A DNA stretch of 64,000 nucleotides from Alphaproteobacteria bacterium (GTDB taxonomy: Bacteria > Pseudomonadota > Alphaproteobacteria > UBA9219 > RGZA01): assembly GCA_033762625.1 (NCBI GenBank), contig JANRLI010000013.1, positions 58,324-122,323 of the forward strand, read 5' to 3'. The position numbers and the translations under genes are program-made. Shown here one piece after another: positions 27,380 through 35,316 of this stretch. The notes under the pieces were generated by a model, which saw only the letters and a list, made by a program, of their open reading frames with translations, was not told where the DNA came from and ran no database searches. Numbering within the stretch: position 1 is the stretch's first letter; every line of letters begins with the position of its first letter.

Positions 27380-28741
27380 TTAAACTTCCTTATCGCCCAC
27401 AACCTTGTTGCGGCCTGTTTCCTTGGCCTTGTATAGGGCTGCATCGGCTTTGCGGAACAGGACTTCCGACGTTTCCTGCCCGTCATCGCTACCTGCAATA
27501 CCCACGCTTGTTGTCACGTTGATTTCAATCTGAGGGTCATGGGTCTTAAACGGGGCGCTGCTAACAGCAGTGCGTAGGCGCTCTCCGGCGCTTAAAGCTG
27601 GGCCATAGGGGGTTTCTGGCATAATCACTGCAAACTCTTCACCGCCAAGGCGTATGACCAAGTCGAAAAAGCGAATGCATCCATTCAGGCGGCGTACCAA
27701 CTCCTGTAATACCTGATCACCCACATGGTGGCCATAGGTATCATTGATTTTTTTGAAATGGTCGATGTCCAGCATAACCACGGAAATGGGTTTCTTATTT
27801 GTTTTGCTTCGTTCAAATAGACGCGGTAAATTCTTTTCCATGTAATGACGATTATGTGCGCCCGTTAATGGGTCGGTTATCGCCATAGTCATGTTCTTTT
27901 CATACGACAAGCGTAAACGGTCATAAGTGCGCTTGTGTTTAATCTGGGTTTTTAAACGGGCCTGGAGTTCATGCGGGTCAACCGGTTTGAAAATATAGTC
28001 ATTTGCACCGATATCGAGCGCTTTGGCGATTTTTCCCAGTTCGGATTCATCAGCATAAACGACAATCGGCACATATCGAGTTGCTTCGTTGGCTTTTAAG
28101 TTGGCGCAGACGCGAAGCCCTTCCTCGCTGTGCAAATTCAGATTGATCATGATCGCGTGAATTCGTTCACGTTCCAATAATGGCTCGATTTCAGCAGAAG
28201 ATGAAATGCCATGGCAAATCATGCCTGCATGGTGGATGTGTTTGCGAATGATATCTTGCTCATGCGGTTGGTCATCCAGCAAAATAATCTGACCCGAGCG
28301 CATGCTGTCTTCATCAATATCGCCCATCATCGCGTTATTGCCTTCGCGCATTCGCCATTCATCCATCAGGCTTTTTAGACGAAGACAGGAACGCACCCGC
28401 GCCATCAGCGCGACATCGTTAATTGGTTTGGTCAAGAAGTCATCGGCGCCTGCATCAAGACCGCGAACGCGGTCCTGCACATCAGATAATGCCGTGACCA
28501 TGACGACGGGAATACCTTGTGTAGCGGGGTTTGCCTTGATCTGGCGGCATGCTTCAAAGCCGTCCATTTCCGGCATCATCACATCCAATAAGATCAGGTC
28601 AGGCTTTTCAGAAATGGCTTTTTCCACTGCTTGCACGCCATTTTCTGCGGTAACCACTGTGTAATATTCCCGCGCCAGCTTTGCGCTGAGCAATTTGACA
28701 TTAAGCGGATTATCATCGGTAACAAGAAGGCGCGCTGACAT
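27380..28741 (-). CDS. pleD: Response regulator / diguanylate cyclase PleD
   Basis: Polar-development regulator that makes cyclic di-GMP, 453 residues. Receiver 1 has phospho-acceptor Asp53 (LLDVMMPEMDG). Receiver 2 (about 155-275) is degenerate, as in Caulobacter PleD. The GGDEF domain carries GGEEFAVIMPE, with the product-inhibition I-site RFFD five residues before it. One-base overlap with divK (TAATG) indicates coupling. In Caulobacter PleD controls the flagellum-to-stalk switch; here it implies a similar polarity programme. Confidence 0.95.
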   Translation of the reverse strand: MSARLLVTDDNPLNVKLLSAKLAREYYTVVTAENGVQAVEKAISEKPDLILLDVMMPEMDGFEACRQIKANPATQGIPVVMVTALSDVQDRVRGLDAGADDFLTKPINDVALMARVRSCLRLKSLMDEWRMREGNNAMMGDIDEDSMRSGQIILLDDQPHEQDIIRKHIHHAGMICHGISSSAEIEPLLERERIHAIMINLNLHSEEGLRVCANLKANEATRYVPIVVYADESELGKIAKALDIGANDYIFKPVDPHELQARLKTQIKHKRTYDRLRLSYEKNMTMAITDPLTGAHNRHYMEKNLPRLFERSKTNKKPISVVMLDIDHFKKINDTYGHHVGDQVLQELVRRLNGCIRFFDLVIRLGGEEFAVIMPETPYGPALSAGERLRTAVSSAPFKTHDPQIEINVTTSVGIAGSDDGQETSEVLFRKADAALYKAKETGRNKVVGDKEV

Positions 28742-29118
28742 TATTTATCCAGATATTTTTGAACGGTTTGAAAGAACTTGCCCACGGAAATGGGCTTGGA
28801 AAGATAATCATCACAGCCACTTTGACGAATACGTTCTTCATCGCCTTTCATAGCAAAGGCCGTTATCGCAATCACGGGGATGGGGCGCAAACTGGCATCT
28901 TCCTTGATCATCCGGATAAGGTCATAGCCGGAGATTTCCGGCAACTGAATATCCATCAAAATTAAGTCGGGTTTTTCGGTCTGCGCGAGGCGGATGGCCT
29001 GCATGCCTTCGCGCGTTTCAAGAATGCGGTGCCCTTTTGACGACAATAAATCGCGAAACAATTTTGCATTAAGCTCATTGTCTTCGACAATCAGAATTGT
29101 TTTTCCGTTTTCCGTCAT
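28741..29118 (-). CDS. divK: Single-domain response regulator DivK
   Basis: Single receiver of 125 residues in the CckA-ChpT-CtrA control circuit. [15 protein letters not shown], phospho-acceptor Asp56 ([11 protein letters not shown]), ITAFAMKGD and YLSKPIS match alphaproteobacterial DivK. It is the first gene of divK-pleD. An 8-bp inverted repeat (ATGTCAGG/CCTGACAT, 29181-29212) lies in the upstream gap and may be the eipB terminator or an operator. Confidence 0.94.
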   Translation of the reverse strand: MTENGKTILIVEDNELNAKLFRDLLSSKGHRILETREGMQAIRLAQTEKPDLILMDIQLPEISGYDLIRMIKEDASLRPIPVIAITAFAMKGDEERIRQSGCDDYLSKPISVGKFFQTVQKYLDK

Positions 29119-29247
29119 GGATCGTTAAGCAGGGCTAAAATTAGAAAGGCGGTGTTGAATCAGTAGGTTGAGCCATAAGAATGTCAGGTGAAGGTTAAGA
29201 AACCCCTGACATGAATAATGGGCTTATTTCATTGCATGATTGCAGGA

Positions 29248-30219
29248 TTACGAATGCGGAACGGCGCTGTCGGAGCTGCATTTTGGTGCACTCAGCGGCT
29301 TTACTTCAACTAGGTCTGCGGTCATCGAATAATCGCCATAGTCAATAGTCATGGTTTTAATCACGCCATTATCAAGCAGCACCATATCCATTTCATAATC
29401 AGGTGATCCTGTTTCACTATTAGGCGCAAAGAATGCCATACGGATTGGCCATGCTTTGACATTCAATAATTGGTTGGTGTTTTCTTTGCCAGAACTTGTT
29501 TTTTCAAGCATTGGTTTCTCAACAGGCGAATTGATAAACGAGCTTATCTCGGTAAAGCCTTTTTCATCTGCGCCGTCAAACACATTCACGCTAAAAAATT
29601 TATCGCCCTTGCGTGCATGTTCCAGCAATTGCATGGTGTGGTGGGCAGGGAACAATGCGCCTGCAAGATTGATGCGTTTTTCATTATCGCCTGAATAAAC
29701 CGCTTCGCCGGTACCAAGACCATCAACGCCAACATTCAAGTTGGCATAGCCATGAAATGTTTCATTGTTGTCTTTTTCATCACCTGTGCGGCGGGTGTGG
29801 AAGTTAAAACTGGATCCATCCTTGGATTCACGGCTCACTAAATCGTTTACCGTATCGCTTACTTCGCCTTCGCTGTAAAAGAAGCGCAGCTGCATCTTTT
29901 GTTCAATATTCCACGCGTGGCAATCATCGGCCCATGAAAAAAGCATCCGGCCGGAAATATCACTCACCCGGCTGCCATTGCGTGTGCCCGACAATTTTAT
30001 AGAATACATTGCACGGTGTGGTTGAATTGCTGGTGCGCCTGTTTTTGGTGCGGGCGGTGCTTTGGTAAGTGTGGAAACGGCTATGGGAGTTTTAGGATCT
30101 GTTCCGGTAAGTACGGCGGCATTTAAAACACCAAAAAACATCAACCCAAAGACGCCTGCGAAAAACACGCCTATAACCAAGGTGGGAAGAAGTCTTAATG
30201 GTCGATTTAAAATCCTCAT
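29248..30219 (-). CDS. eipB: EipB family periplasmic envelope-integrity protein (DUF1849)
   Basis: Periplasmic protein of 323 residues with an N-terminal membrane anchor or signal (about 12-35). The mature domain begins with HRAMYSIKLSGTRNGS and GRMLFSWADDCHAWN. The DDC cysteine and the C-terminal APKCSSD cysteine correspond to the disulfide of Brucella EipB. FFYSEGEVSDTVN, FPAHHTMQLLEHA and YEMDMVLLDNGVIK are further family blocks. EipB supports outer-membrane integrity in alphaproteobacteria. The proline/alanine linker before the domain is longer than I would expect. Confidence 0.88.
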   Translation of the reverse strand: MRILNRPLRLLPTLVIGVFFAGVFGLMFFGVLNAAVLTGTDPKTPIAVSTLTKAPPAPKTGAPAIQPHRAMYSIKLSGTRNGSRVSDISGRMLFSWADDCHAWNIEQKMQLRFFYSEGEVSDTVNDLVSRESKDGSSFNFHTRRTGDEKDNNETFHGYANLNVGVDGLGTGEAVYSGDNEKRINLAGALFPAHHTMQLLEHARKGDKFFSVNVFDGADEKGFTEISSFINSPVEKPMLEKTSSGKENTNQLLNVKAWPIRMAFFAPNSETGSPDYEMDMVLLDNGVIKTMTIDYGDYSMTADLVEVKPLSAPKCSSDSAVPHS

Positions 30220-30515
30220 TAAATAATTTACTCCTAATACCTGCTCATTGTGTCATCAAATAGTTAAGCAAGGTTTACGGATAAGCCCGAAATTAACAAA
30301 AAATCCTATGTTTTTCGGGGTTTAGCACGTTTTTTGTTAGGCAATTTTTACCGCAAAACCATGGTTTTATGATGGCGCAGGGATGATTCCGCGCGCATAA
30401 CACCAAAAAAAACAGATTATTCAGTGAGTTGTTGGAGTGTTCCGGCTGGCACAGTGCTTGCACTGCTTCACTTTAATCGTGTCATACACACGAAATGTGA
30501 GGATGGAGAAAATAA
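30220..30515. other. Divergent intergenic region eipB / diguanylate cyclase
   Basis: About 296 bases without a gene. AT-rich on the eipB side; a TTAA-N7-TTAC element near 30265 resembles a weak CtrA half-site pair. The right half holds the sigma-54 promoter listed separately. Confidence 0.4.
30447..30462 (+). promoter_or_regulatory. Sigma-54 promoter (-24/-12) of the diguanylate cyclase gene
   Basis: TGGCAC-N5-TTGCA matches the RpoN consensus, with GG at 30448-30449 and GC at 30460-30461 twelve bases apart. It points at the gene starting at 30516 and would give a transcript start near 30473. Confidence 0.7.
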
Positions 30516-31202
30516 ATGGCTCGTTACCCCCAATCGCTGAAGATGTCAGGATCAAGTTTGAATAGCAGTGATACCGATTTTTCGGTGCCGCTAAAAGACA
30601 GCATCATCGATCAAACGCTGAACCGTGCACGTATTGGTGATTTAGACGCTGCACTTGCAGCGATTGGGGAAGCCGAACATCTTATTCAAGCACAGCGCCG
30701 CCGCATTGCGTATCTTGAAACACTCTCCTTAAGTGATGAAGTAACTGGCCTAATGAATCGTCGCGGCTTTATGAATGCGTTGCATCGTGAATTGGCATCG
30801 GCCAAGCGTGACCCACAGGCCCATGGTATTATCATTATGTTTGATCTGGATGATTTTAAGCTGGTGAATGATACACATGGCCACGCTGCTGGCGATGCAT
30901 ATTTATCCTCATTTGCTGCTGTTCTGAGCAATGAAGTTCGTCCATCGGACATCGTAGCCCGTATAGGCGGTGATGAATTCGCGGTGATTTTAACAAGAGC
31001 TGCGGCTAAGCCCGGTATTGCAAGAGCAAATGCGATTGCTAAAACCATCAACAGTAAAATCATGACATGGCGCCAGCACACCATCCAGCTTAAAGCCAGT
31101 TGTGGTGTTGCAACCTATACGGGCCGCGATATTGCCGAAGCGGTCATGGTTTCCGCCGACCTCAAGCTTTATGCTGATAAGCAAAAGCGTAAGAAGAAAT
31201 AG
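30516..31202 (+). CDS. Diguanylate cyclase (GGDEF domain)
   Basis: Makes cyclic di-GMP; 228 residues, cytoplasmic, without membrane or sensor domain. A helical N-terminus (about 30-70, AALAAIGEAEHLIQAQRRRI) likely forms the dimer coiled coil that precedes many GGDEF domains. FDLDDFKLVNDTHGH and the active-site GGDEFAVIL are intact, and the I-site RPSD lies five residues before GGDEF, so feedback inhibition is likely. The sigma-54 promoter upstream suggests control with flagellar or nitrogen-type RpoN genes; that is inference. GAGGATGGAG precedes the ATG. Confidence 0.93.
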   Translation: MARYPQSLKMSGSSLNSSDTDFSVPLKDSIIDQTLNRARIGDLDAALAAIGEAEHLIQAQRRRIAYLETLSLSDEVTGLMNRRGFMNALHRELASAKRDPQAHGIIIMFDLDDFKLVNDTHGHAAGDAYLSSFAAVLSNEVRPSDIVARIGGDEFAVILTRAAAKPGIARANAIAKTINSKIMTWRQHTIQLKASCGVATYTGRDIAEAVMVSADLKLYADKQKRKKK

Positions 31203-31254
31203 ATAAAGTTTGAAACATTATTCAGGCTTGGTTAAGCCTGCACTATTAGGCTGT

Positions 31255-31276
31255 CCTGATATACATCAGGATTTTT
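31255..31276 (+). terminator. Hairpin overlapping the RBS of the next gene, possible terminator
   Basis: CCTGAT-ATAC-ATCAGG (31255-31270) followed by ATTTTT directly before the ATG at 31277. It has terminator form for the cyclase gene but also buries the AGGA of the downstream gene. Confidence 0.55.
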
Positions 31277-31525
31277 ATGACCCTTACCGAAAAACAAACC
31301 GATATTATTTGCTGGGCTGGGTTTACGTGCAGCATCGGTTCATATCTGTTGCTTAACTTGCATCTTATCACTGCAACAGGCGCGATATTCATTGTGATGA
31401 ATTGCTTGGCAGCATTGTTCTTTGGGTATGGCGCATTCAACAAAAAGCTCAACGCAATTGTCGCACAGAACGTCGCATGGTTCTGCATCACGCTGATTGG
31501 CGCTTATAACGCAATTATTAGCTAA
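31277..31525 (+). CDS. Small integral membrane protein (CBU_0592-like)
   Basis: Product of 82 residues with three hydrophobic helices (about 10-28, 30-52 and 58-80) and short charged turns (GAFNKKLNA). This three-helix pattern, with GSYLLLNL near the start and a VAWFCITLIGAYN end, resembles the widespread CBU_0592 family of unknown function. The start ATG directly follows a hairpin and T run whose stem includes the only nearby ribosome-binding sequence. Confidence 0.7.
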   Translation: MTLTEKQTDIICWAGFTCSIGSYLLLNLHLITATGAIFIVMNCLAALFFGYGAFNKKLNAIVAQNVAWFCITLIGAYNAIIS

Positions 31526-31532
31526 CGCGTAG

Positions 31533-33338
31533 CTAGGCCGTTTTTTTCACTGGAACATCAACCTTGATGTGCAATTCCTTCAGCTGCATTGGCTGAACAA
31601 AGTTTGGTGCTTGCATCATCAAATCTTCGGCCCGCTGGTTAAGCGGGAAGGCGATAACTTCGCGGATGTTCGGTTCATCGGCAAGAAGCATCACAATACG
31701 GTCGATACCGGGCGCGGAGCCACCATGCGGCGGTGCGCCAAGCTTAAGTGCTGACAGCATACCGCCAAAGCGTGTTTCCAAATCTTCCTTGCTGTAACCT
31801 GCAATTCCGAATGCCTTGTACATGACTTCTGGTTGATGGTTGCGGATAGCGCCGGATGATAATTCAATACCGTTGCATACAATATCATACTGGAATGCTT
31901 TGATATCCAAGGGGTTCATGGTTTCCAGTGCCTTCAGCCCGCCTTGCGGCATGGAGAACGGGTTGTGAGAGAAATCAATCTTGCCGGTCACTTCATCGGC
32001 TTCGAACATTGGGAAATCGACAATCCAGCAGAAGCGGAATGCATTCTTTTCGATGATGTCCAGTTCCTGACCAATCTTGGTGCGTGCTTGACCAGCCATT
32101 TTTGCCGCTACCGCTGGCTTATCGCATACAAAGAATACGGCATCGCCGTCGGTTGCGCCAGTTAGCTTGCGCAGCACTGCCTGTGCTTCGGCTGGAATAA
32201 ACTTCGCAATCGGGCCTTTGCCTTCATTGGCTTCAAACAATACATAACCCAAACCCGGTGCGCCAATTTCCTTGGCCCAGTCATTCAGTTTGTCAAAGAA
32301 GCTACGCGGACGGTCGGAAACCTTTGGTGCGCGAATGGCGCGCACAACGCCGCCCGTATCGATATTACCTTTGAATGCTTTAAACGTCACATCATCGCGT
32401 TTGAATACTTCGGTGACATCGCAGATTTCCAGCGGGTTGCGCAAATCCGGCTTATCATTGCCGTATCTCAACATTGAATCCGCATAGGTAATCCGGCGGA
32501 AGGGGAAGCCATCAATCGCTGGCTTGTTTTCGCGGCGGAAATTGCCGAACTTTTCAAAAGTTGAATGCAGCACGGGTTCGATTGCTGCAAACACATCTTC
32601 TTGTGTTACGAACGACATTTCAAAATCAAGTTGGTAGAATTCACCGGGGCTACGGTCGGCGCGGCTATCTTCATCACGGAAGCAGGGCGCGATTTGGAAA
32701 TAACGGTCATAACCTGCAACCATTAATAACTGTTTGAATTGCTGTGGGGCCTGCGGTAGTGCATAGAATTTGCCGGGGTGAAGACGTGATGGCACCAAAA
32801 AGTCACGTGCACCTTCGGGGCTGCTGCTCGTCAAAATCGGCGTTTGGAACTCATGGAAGCCCTGATCAATCATCTTCGCGCGGATATGCGATATAACTTC
32901 GGAACGCAGAATGATGTTTTCTTGCATCTTCTTGCGGCGTAAATCGAGGAAGCGGTAACGTAAACGCGCATCTTCACCCGCATCTTCATCAGAATTCACC
33001 TGGATGGGCAGCGGGTCTGCTGCGCCAAGCACACTGATTTCCTTTACATCCAGTTCAACTTCACCTGTGGGAAGTTTGGTATTTATCGTCTCGTCAGGAC
33101 GGCGAACAACTGCGCCCGTAAAACATACAACGGATTCGTTTTTCAGTGCTTCAACCTGCTTAAAAATCGGGTTCGATTGATCAATCACACATTGGGTCAT
33201 GCCATAATGGTCGCGCACGTCAATGAACAGCAGGCTGCCATGGTCGCGTTTGCGGTGAACCCAGCCGGAAATGCGGGCGGTTTTGCCAATATCGGTGCCG
33301 CGCAGCGCGCCGCAGGTGTGTGAGCGATAAATATGCAT
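31533..33338 (-). CDS. aspS: Aspartyl-tRNA synthetase
   Basis: Class IIb synthetase, 601 residues, that charges tRNA-Asp (and perhaps tRNA-Asn). OB anticodon domain ([21 protein letters not shown]), motif 2 [19 protein letters not shown] and motif 3 [14 protein letters not shown], with the bacterial GAD insertion in the middle. Start 33338 ([10 protein letters not shown]) fits the family; the frame runs on to 33404 without support. Divergent from rnd with about 70 bases between. Confidence 0.96.
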   Translation of the reverse strand: MHIYRSHTCGALRGTDIGKTARISGWVHRKRDHGSLLFIDVRDHYGMTQCVIDQSNPIFKQVEALKNESVVCFTGAVVRRPDETINTKLPTGEVELDVKEISVLGAADPLPIQVNSDEDAGEDARLRYRFLDLRRKKMQENIILRSEVISHIRAKMIDQGFHEFQTPILTSSSPEGARDFLVPSRLHPGKFYALPQAPQQFKQLLMVAGYDRYFQIAPCFRDEDSRADRSPGEFYQLDFEMSFVTQEDVFAAIEPVLHSTFEKFGNFRRENKPAIDGFPFRRITYADSMLRYGNDKPDLRNPLEICDVTEVFKRDDVTFKAFKGNIDTGGVVRAIRAPKVSDRPRSFFDKLNDWAKEIGAPGLGYVLFEANEGKGPIAKFIPAEAQAVLRKLTGATDGDAVFFVCDKPAVAAKMAGQARTKIGQELDIIEKNAFRFCWIVDFPMFEADEVTGKIDFSHNPFSMPQGGLKALETMNPLDIKAFQYDIVCNGIELSSGAIRNHQPEVMYKAFGIAGYSKEDLETRFGGMLSALKLGAPPHGGSAPGIDRIVMLLADEPNIREVIAFPLNQRAEDLMMQAPNFVQPMQLKELHIKVDVPVKKTA

Positions 33339-33409
33339 AATTCTACTTTGCTTTAATGGTGGATAGTCTATGAATAGTGTTTTTAAAGGCTTTCCCTTTG
33401 GCAATCAAC

Positions 33410-34555
33410 ATGCTTATCAGCACCAATGATGAATTAAAACAGTTCTGCGGCAAATTACGCAGCAGCCGCTTTCTGGCCATTGATACTGAATTTATTCGTG
33501 ACCGCACCTATTGGCCGCGCCTTTGCCTCATTCAGGTTGCTGGGGAGAGCGATGTAGGAGCTATTGACCCCCTGGCGGAAGGGGTTGATTTAGCCCCGCT
33601 GCTGGAATTGCTGTATGACGAAAAAATTCTGAAAGTGTTTCATGCTGCGCGGCAGGATTTGGAGATTTTTTTCCACCTGACCGGAAAAGTTCCAACGCCA
33701 ATTGCTGATACACAGGTGATGGGCATGGTGTGCGGATTTGGTGAAAGTGTCAGCTATGAAAATATTGTCGCTAAGCTTGCCAAGGGCACGATTGATAAAT
33801 CTTCGCGCTTTACCGATTGGGCGCTGCGTCCGCTTTCTGAAAAGCAATTAAACTATGCGCTGGATGATGTACGTTATCTGCGGCCTGTGTTTGAAAAGCT
33901 GGAAACAAAACTGGCTGAACTGGGCCGTGCTGACTGGATTGCGGAAGAAATGCAAATTTTGCGTGAGCCGTCCACCTATCGCCTTGAACCCGACCAGGCA
34001 TGGAAGCGTTTGAAGATAAAGATGGATAAGCCAAAATTCTTCACGCTCGTGAAGGATCTATGTGCATGGCGTGAAAAAGAAGCGCAGCAGATTGATATTC
34101 CGCGCAACCGCGTATTACGCGATGAAGCCTTGATGGAAATCGTGCATCACGTGCCAAAAGATGCTGGCGAATTGGCGCGCGTGCGCGGTCTGTCGTCTGA
34201 ATTTGCAAAAAACCGTTTAGGCACCGGTATTCTCGAGGTTATCAAGAATGCGCAAAGCCGCACACCTGATGCGCTGCCCGATGAACTGCGCAAAAATCAT
34301 TTACCATCCAGCCTTGGCGCAGTGGTGGATATGCTGAAAGTTTTACTGCGTCTGGTCGCCGAAGAAAACGATGTTGCCGCAAAACTGATTTCCAATTCGT
34401 CAGATCTGGATATTCTGGCCGAACATGATGCGGCGGATGTTATGGCAATGAAGGGGTGGCGGTATGAACTGTTTGGAAAAAAGGCGCTGGCCCTGAAGCA
34501 AGGAAAGCTTGCCTTGAAGTTAAACAAAAACAAAATCCAGTTTATTGAAGTCTAG
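33410..34555 (+). CDS. rnd: Ribonuclease D
   Basis: 3'-5' exoribonuclease of the DEDD family, 381 residues, that trims tRNA precursors. Exonuclease I motif AIDTEFIRD, motif II region VFHAARQDLEIF, and motif III YALDDVRYL; HRDC domains follow (LCAWREKEAQQIDIPRNR). The start at 33410 (MLISTNDELKQFC) matches the usual N-terminus; a GTG at 33377 is in frame. The divergent aspS-rnd pair, with ppk nearby, is common in alphaproteobacteria. Confidence 0.94.
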   Translation: MLISTNDELKQFCGKLRSSRFLAIDTEFIRDRTYWPRLCLIQVAGESDVGAIDPLAEGVDLAPLLELLYDEKILKVFHAARQDLEIFFHLTGKVPTPIADTQVMGMVCGFGESVSYENIVAKLAKGTIDKSSRFTDWALRPLSEKQLNYALDDVRYLRPVFEKLETKLAELGRADWIAEEMQILREPSTYRLEPDQAWKRLKIKMDKPKFFTLVKDLCAWREKEAQQIDIPRNRVLRDEALMEIVHHVPKDAGELARVRGLSSEFAKNRLGTGILEVIKNAQSRTPDALPDELRKNHLPSSLGAVVDMLKVLLRLVAEENDVAAKLISNSSDLDILAEHDAADVMAMKGWRYELFGKKALALKQGKLALKLNKNKIQFIEV

Positions 34556-34602
34556 CCCATTTCGATTGTGGCCTTTTTCCCACGGATTTCCTGAAAACAG
34601 GG

Positions 34603-34617
34603 TTAATCTTTAATTAA
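34603..34617. promoter_or_regulatory. CtrA-like binding site
   Basis: TTAA-N7-TTAA, the full CtrA box form, 71 bases before the small gene at 34688. DivK, an upstream controller of CtrA, is in this window. The site is AT-rich and could arise by chance. Confidence 0.4.
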
Positions 34618-34687
34618 AAAACAGCAATTTAGAATTTGTTAGGCAAATGAGAACATACTTCTGAGCAGTTAAATTGGAAACAGAACT

Positions 34688-34942
34688 ATGGCATTTGGAT
34701 ACCGTTTTAAAAAATCATCGGAATTTACGGAAAGCGCAAAACGCTATAATCCAAAGCTGTTCGCATCGTTGCAGGCTCAATCTTCGCCACTCGAATTGAT
34801 GGAAACCCCAAAATTCAAGATCGAAGAATTCTCAACTAACTTCGAGTATATTCTTGGAGATGTTGAAGGTAAGCATGCGCCCATGCGCAAGGATAGCGAA
34901 GTCGATTATTCTGAAACAATGTCTGAAACATCAGCCGCTTAA
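34688..34942 (+). CDS. Unknown small protein, 84 aa
   Basis: Soluble, mostly polar protein without recognised domain. Basic start (FGYRFKKSSEFTESAKRYN), central KFKIEEFSTNFEYILGDVEG, acidic serine/threonine-rich tail ending SETSAA. A GGAAACAG lies before the ATG. It has its own leader containing a CtrA-like site. Short, but codon use and the lack of any overlapping gene favour it. Confidence 0.6.
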   Translation: MAFGYRFKKSSEFTESAKRYNPKLFASLQAQSSPLELMETPKFKIEEFSTNFEYILGDVEGKHAPMRKDSEVDYSETMSETSAA

Positions 34943-35055
34943 TTCCCATAACTAAAATGCAATGCATTATTTAGCGGGTATTAACCTTGCTTTGCTATCG
35001 TTTGCCTCCCGGTTAGTTTTTTTAACGGAAATACTATTCTCAAGGAGCAACGGTT

Positions 35056-35316
35056 ATGGCTGATTCAATTTTTCTTTTTGCAAAGCGTATTATGAAGCAG
35101 GCAATGACCAAGATGTATGCTGCTCCTATGCCCCACGACAAAGCAGAAATGGGTGACCGCAATTATGTACGCTCCAGCGGTTGCTTGAATACACATCGTG
35201 TGATGACCCACAAAGTTGTGCTGATGAATATGCGCCAGGAACAGGGCTACGAATGGCCAAAGCAATGGTCAAAGCGTTCAGAAATCTTCGCGCCTAAAAA
35301 GCTGTTATCAGCCTAA
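35056..35316 (+). CDS. Unknown small basic protein, 86 aa
   Basis: No family recognised. Methionine-rich (ten or so Met in 86 residues), basic, with no membrane segment. The central DRNYVRSSGCLNTHRVMTHKVVLMNMRQ could be a compact alpha/beta unit. AAGGAGC precedes the ATG. The 3' end overlaps ppk (opposite strand) by four bases. Confidence 0.6.
   Translation: MADSIFLFAKRIMKQAMTKMYAAPMPHDKAEMGDRNYVRSSGCLNTHRVMTHKVVLMNMRQEQGYEWPKQWSKRSEIFAPKKLLSA

Noticed and set aside
26913..27436. Two plus-strand ORFs of 146 and 153 codons inside prfC
   Set aside because: Mirror frames of the prfC GTPase domain.
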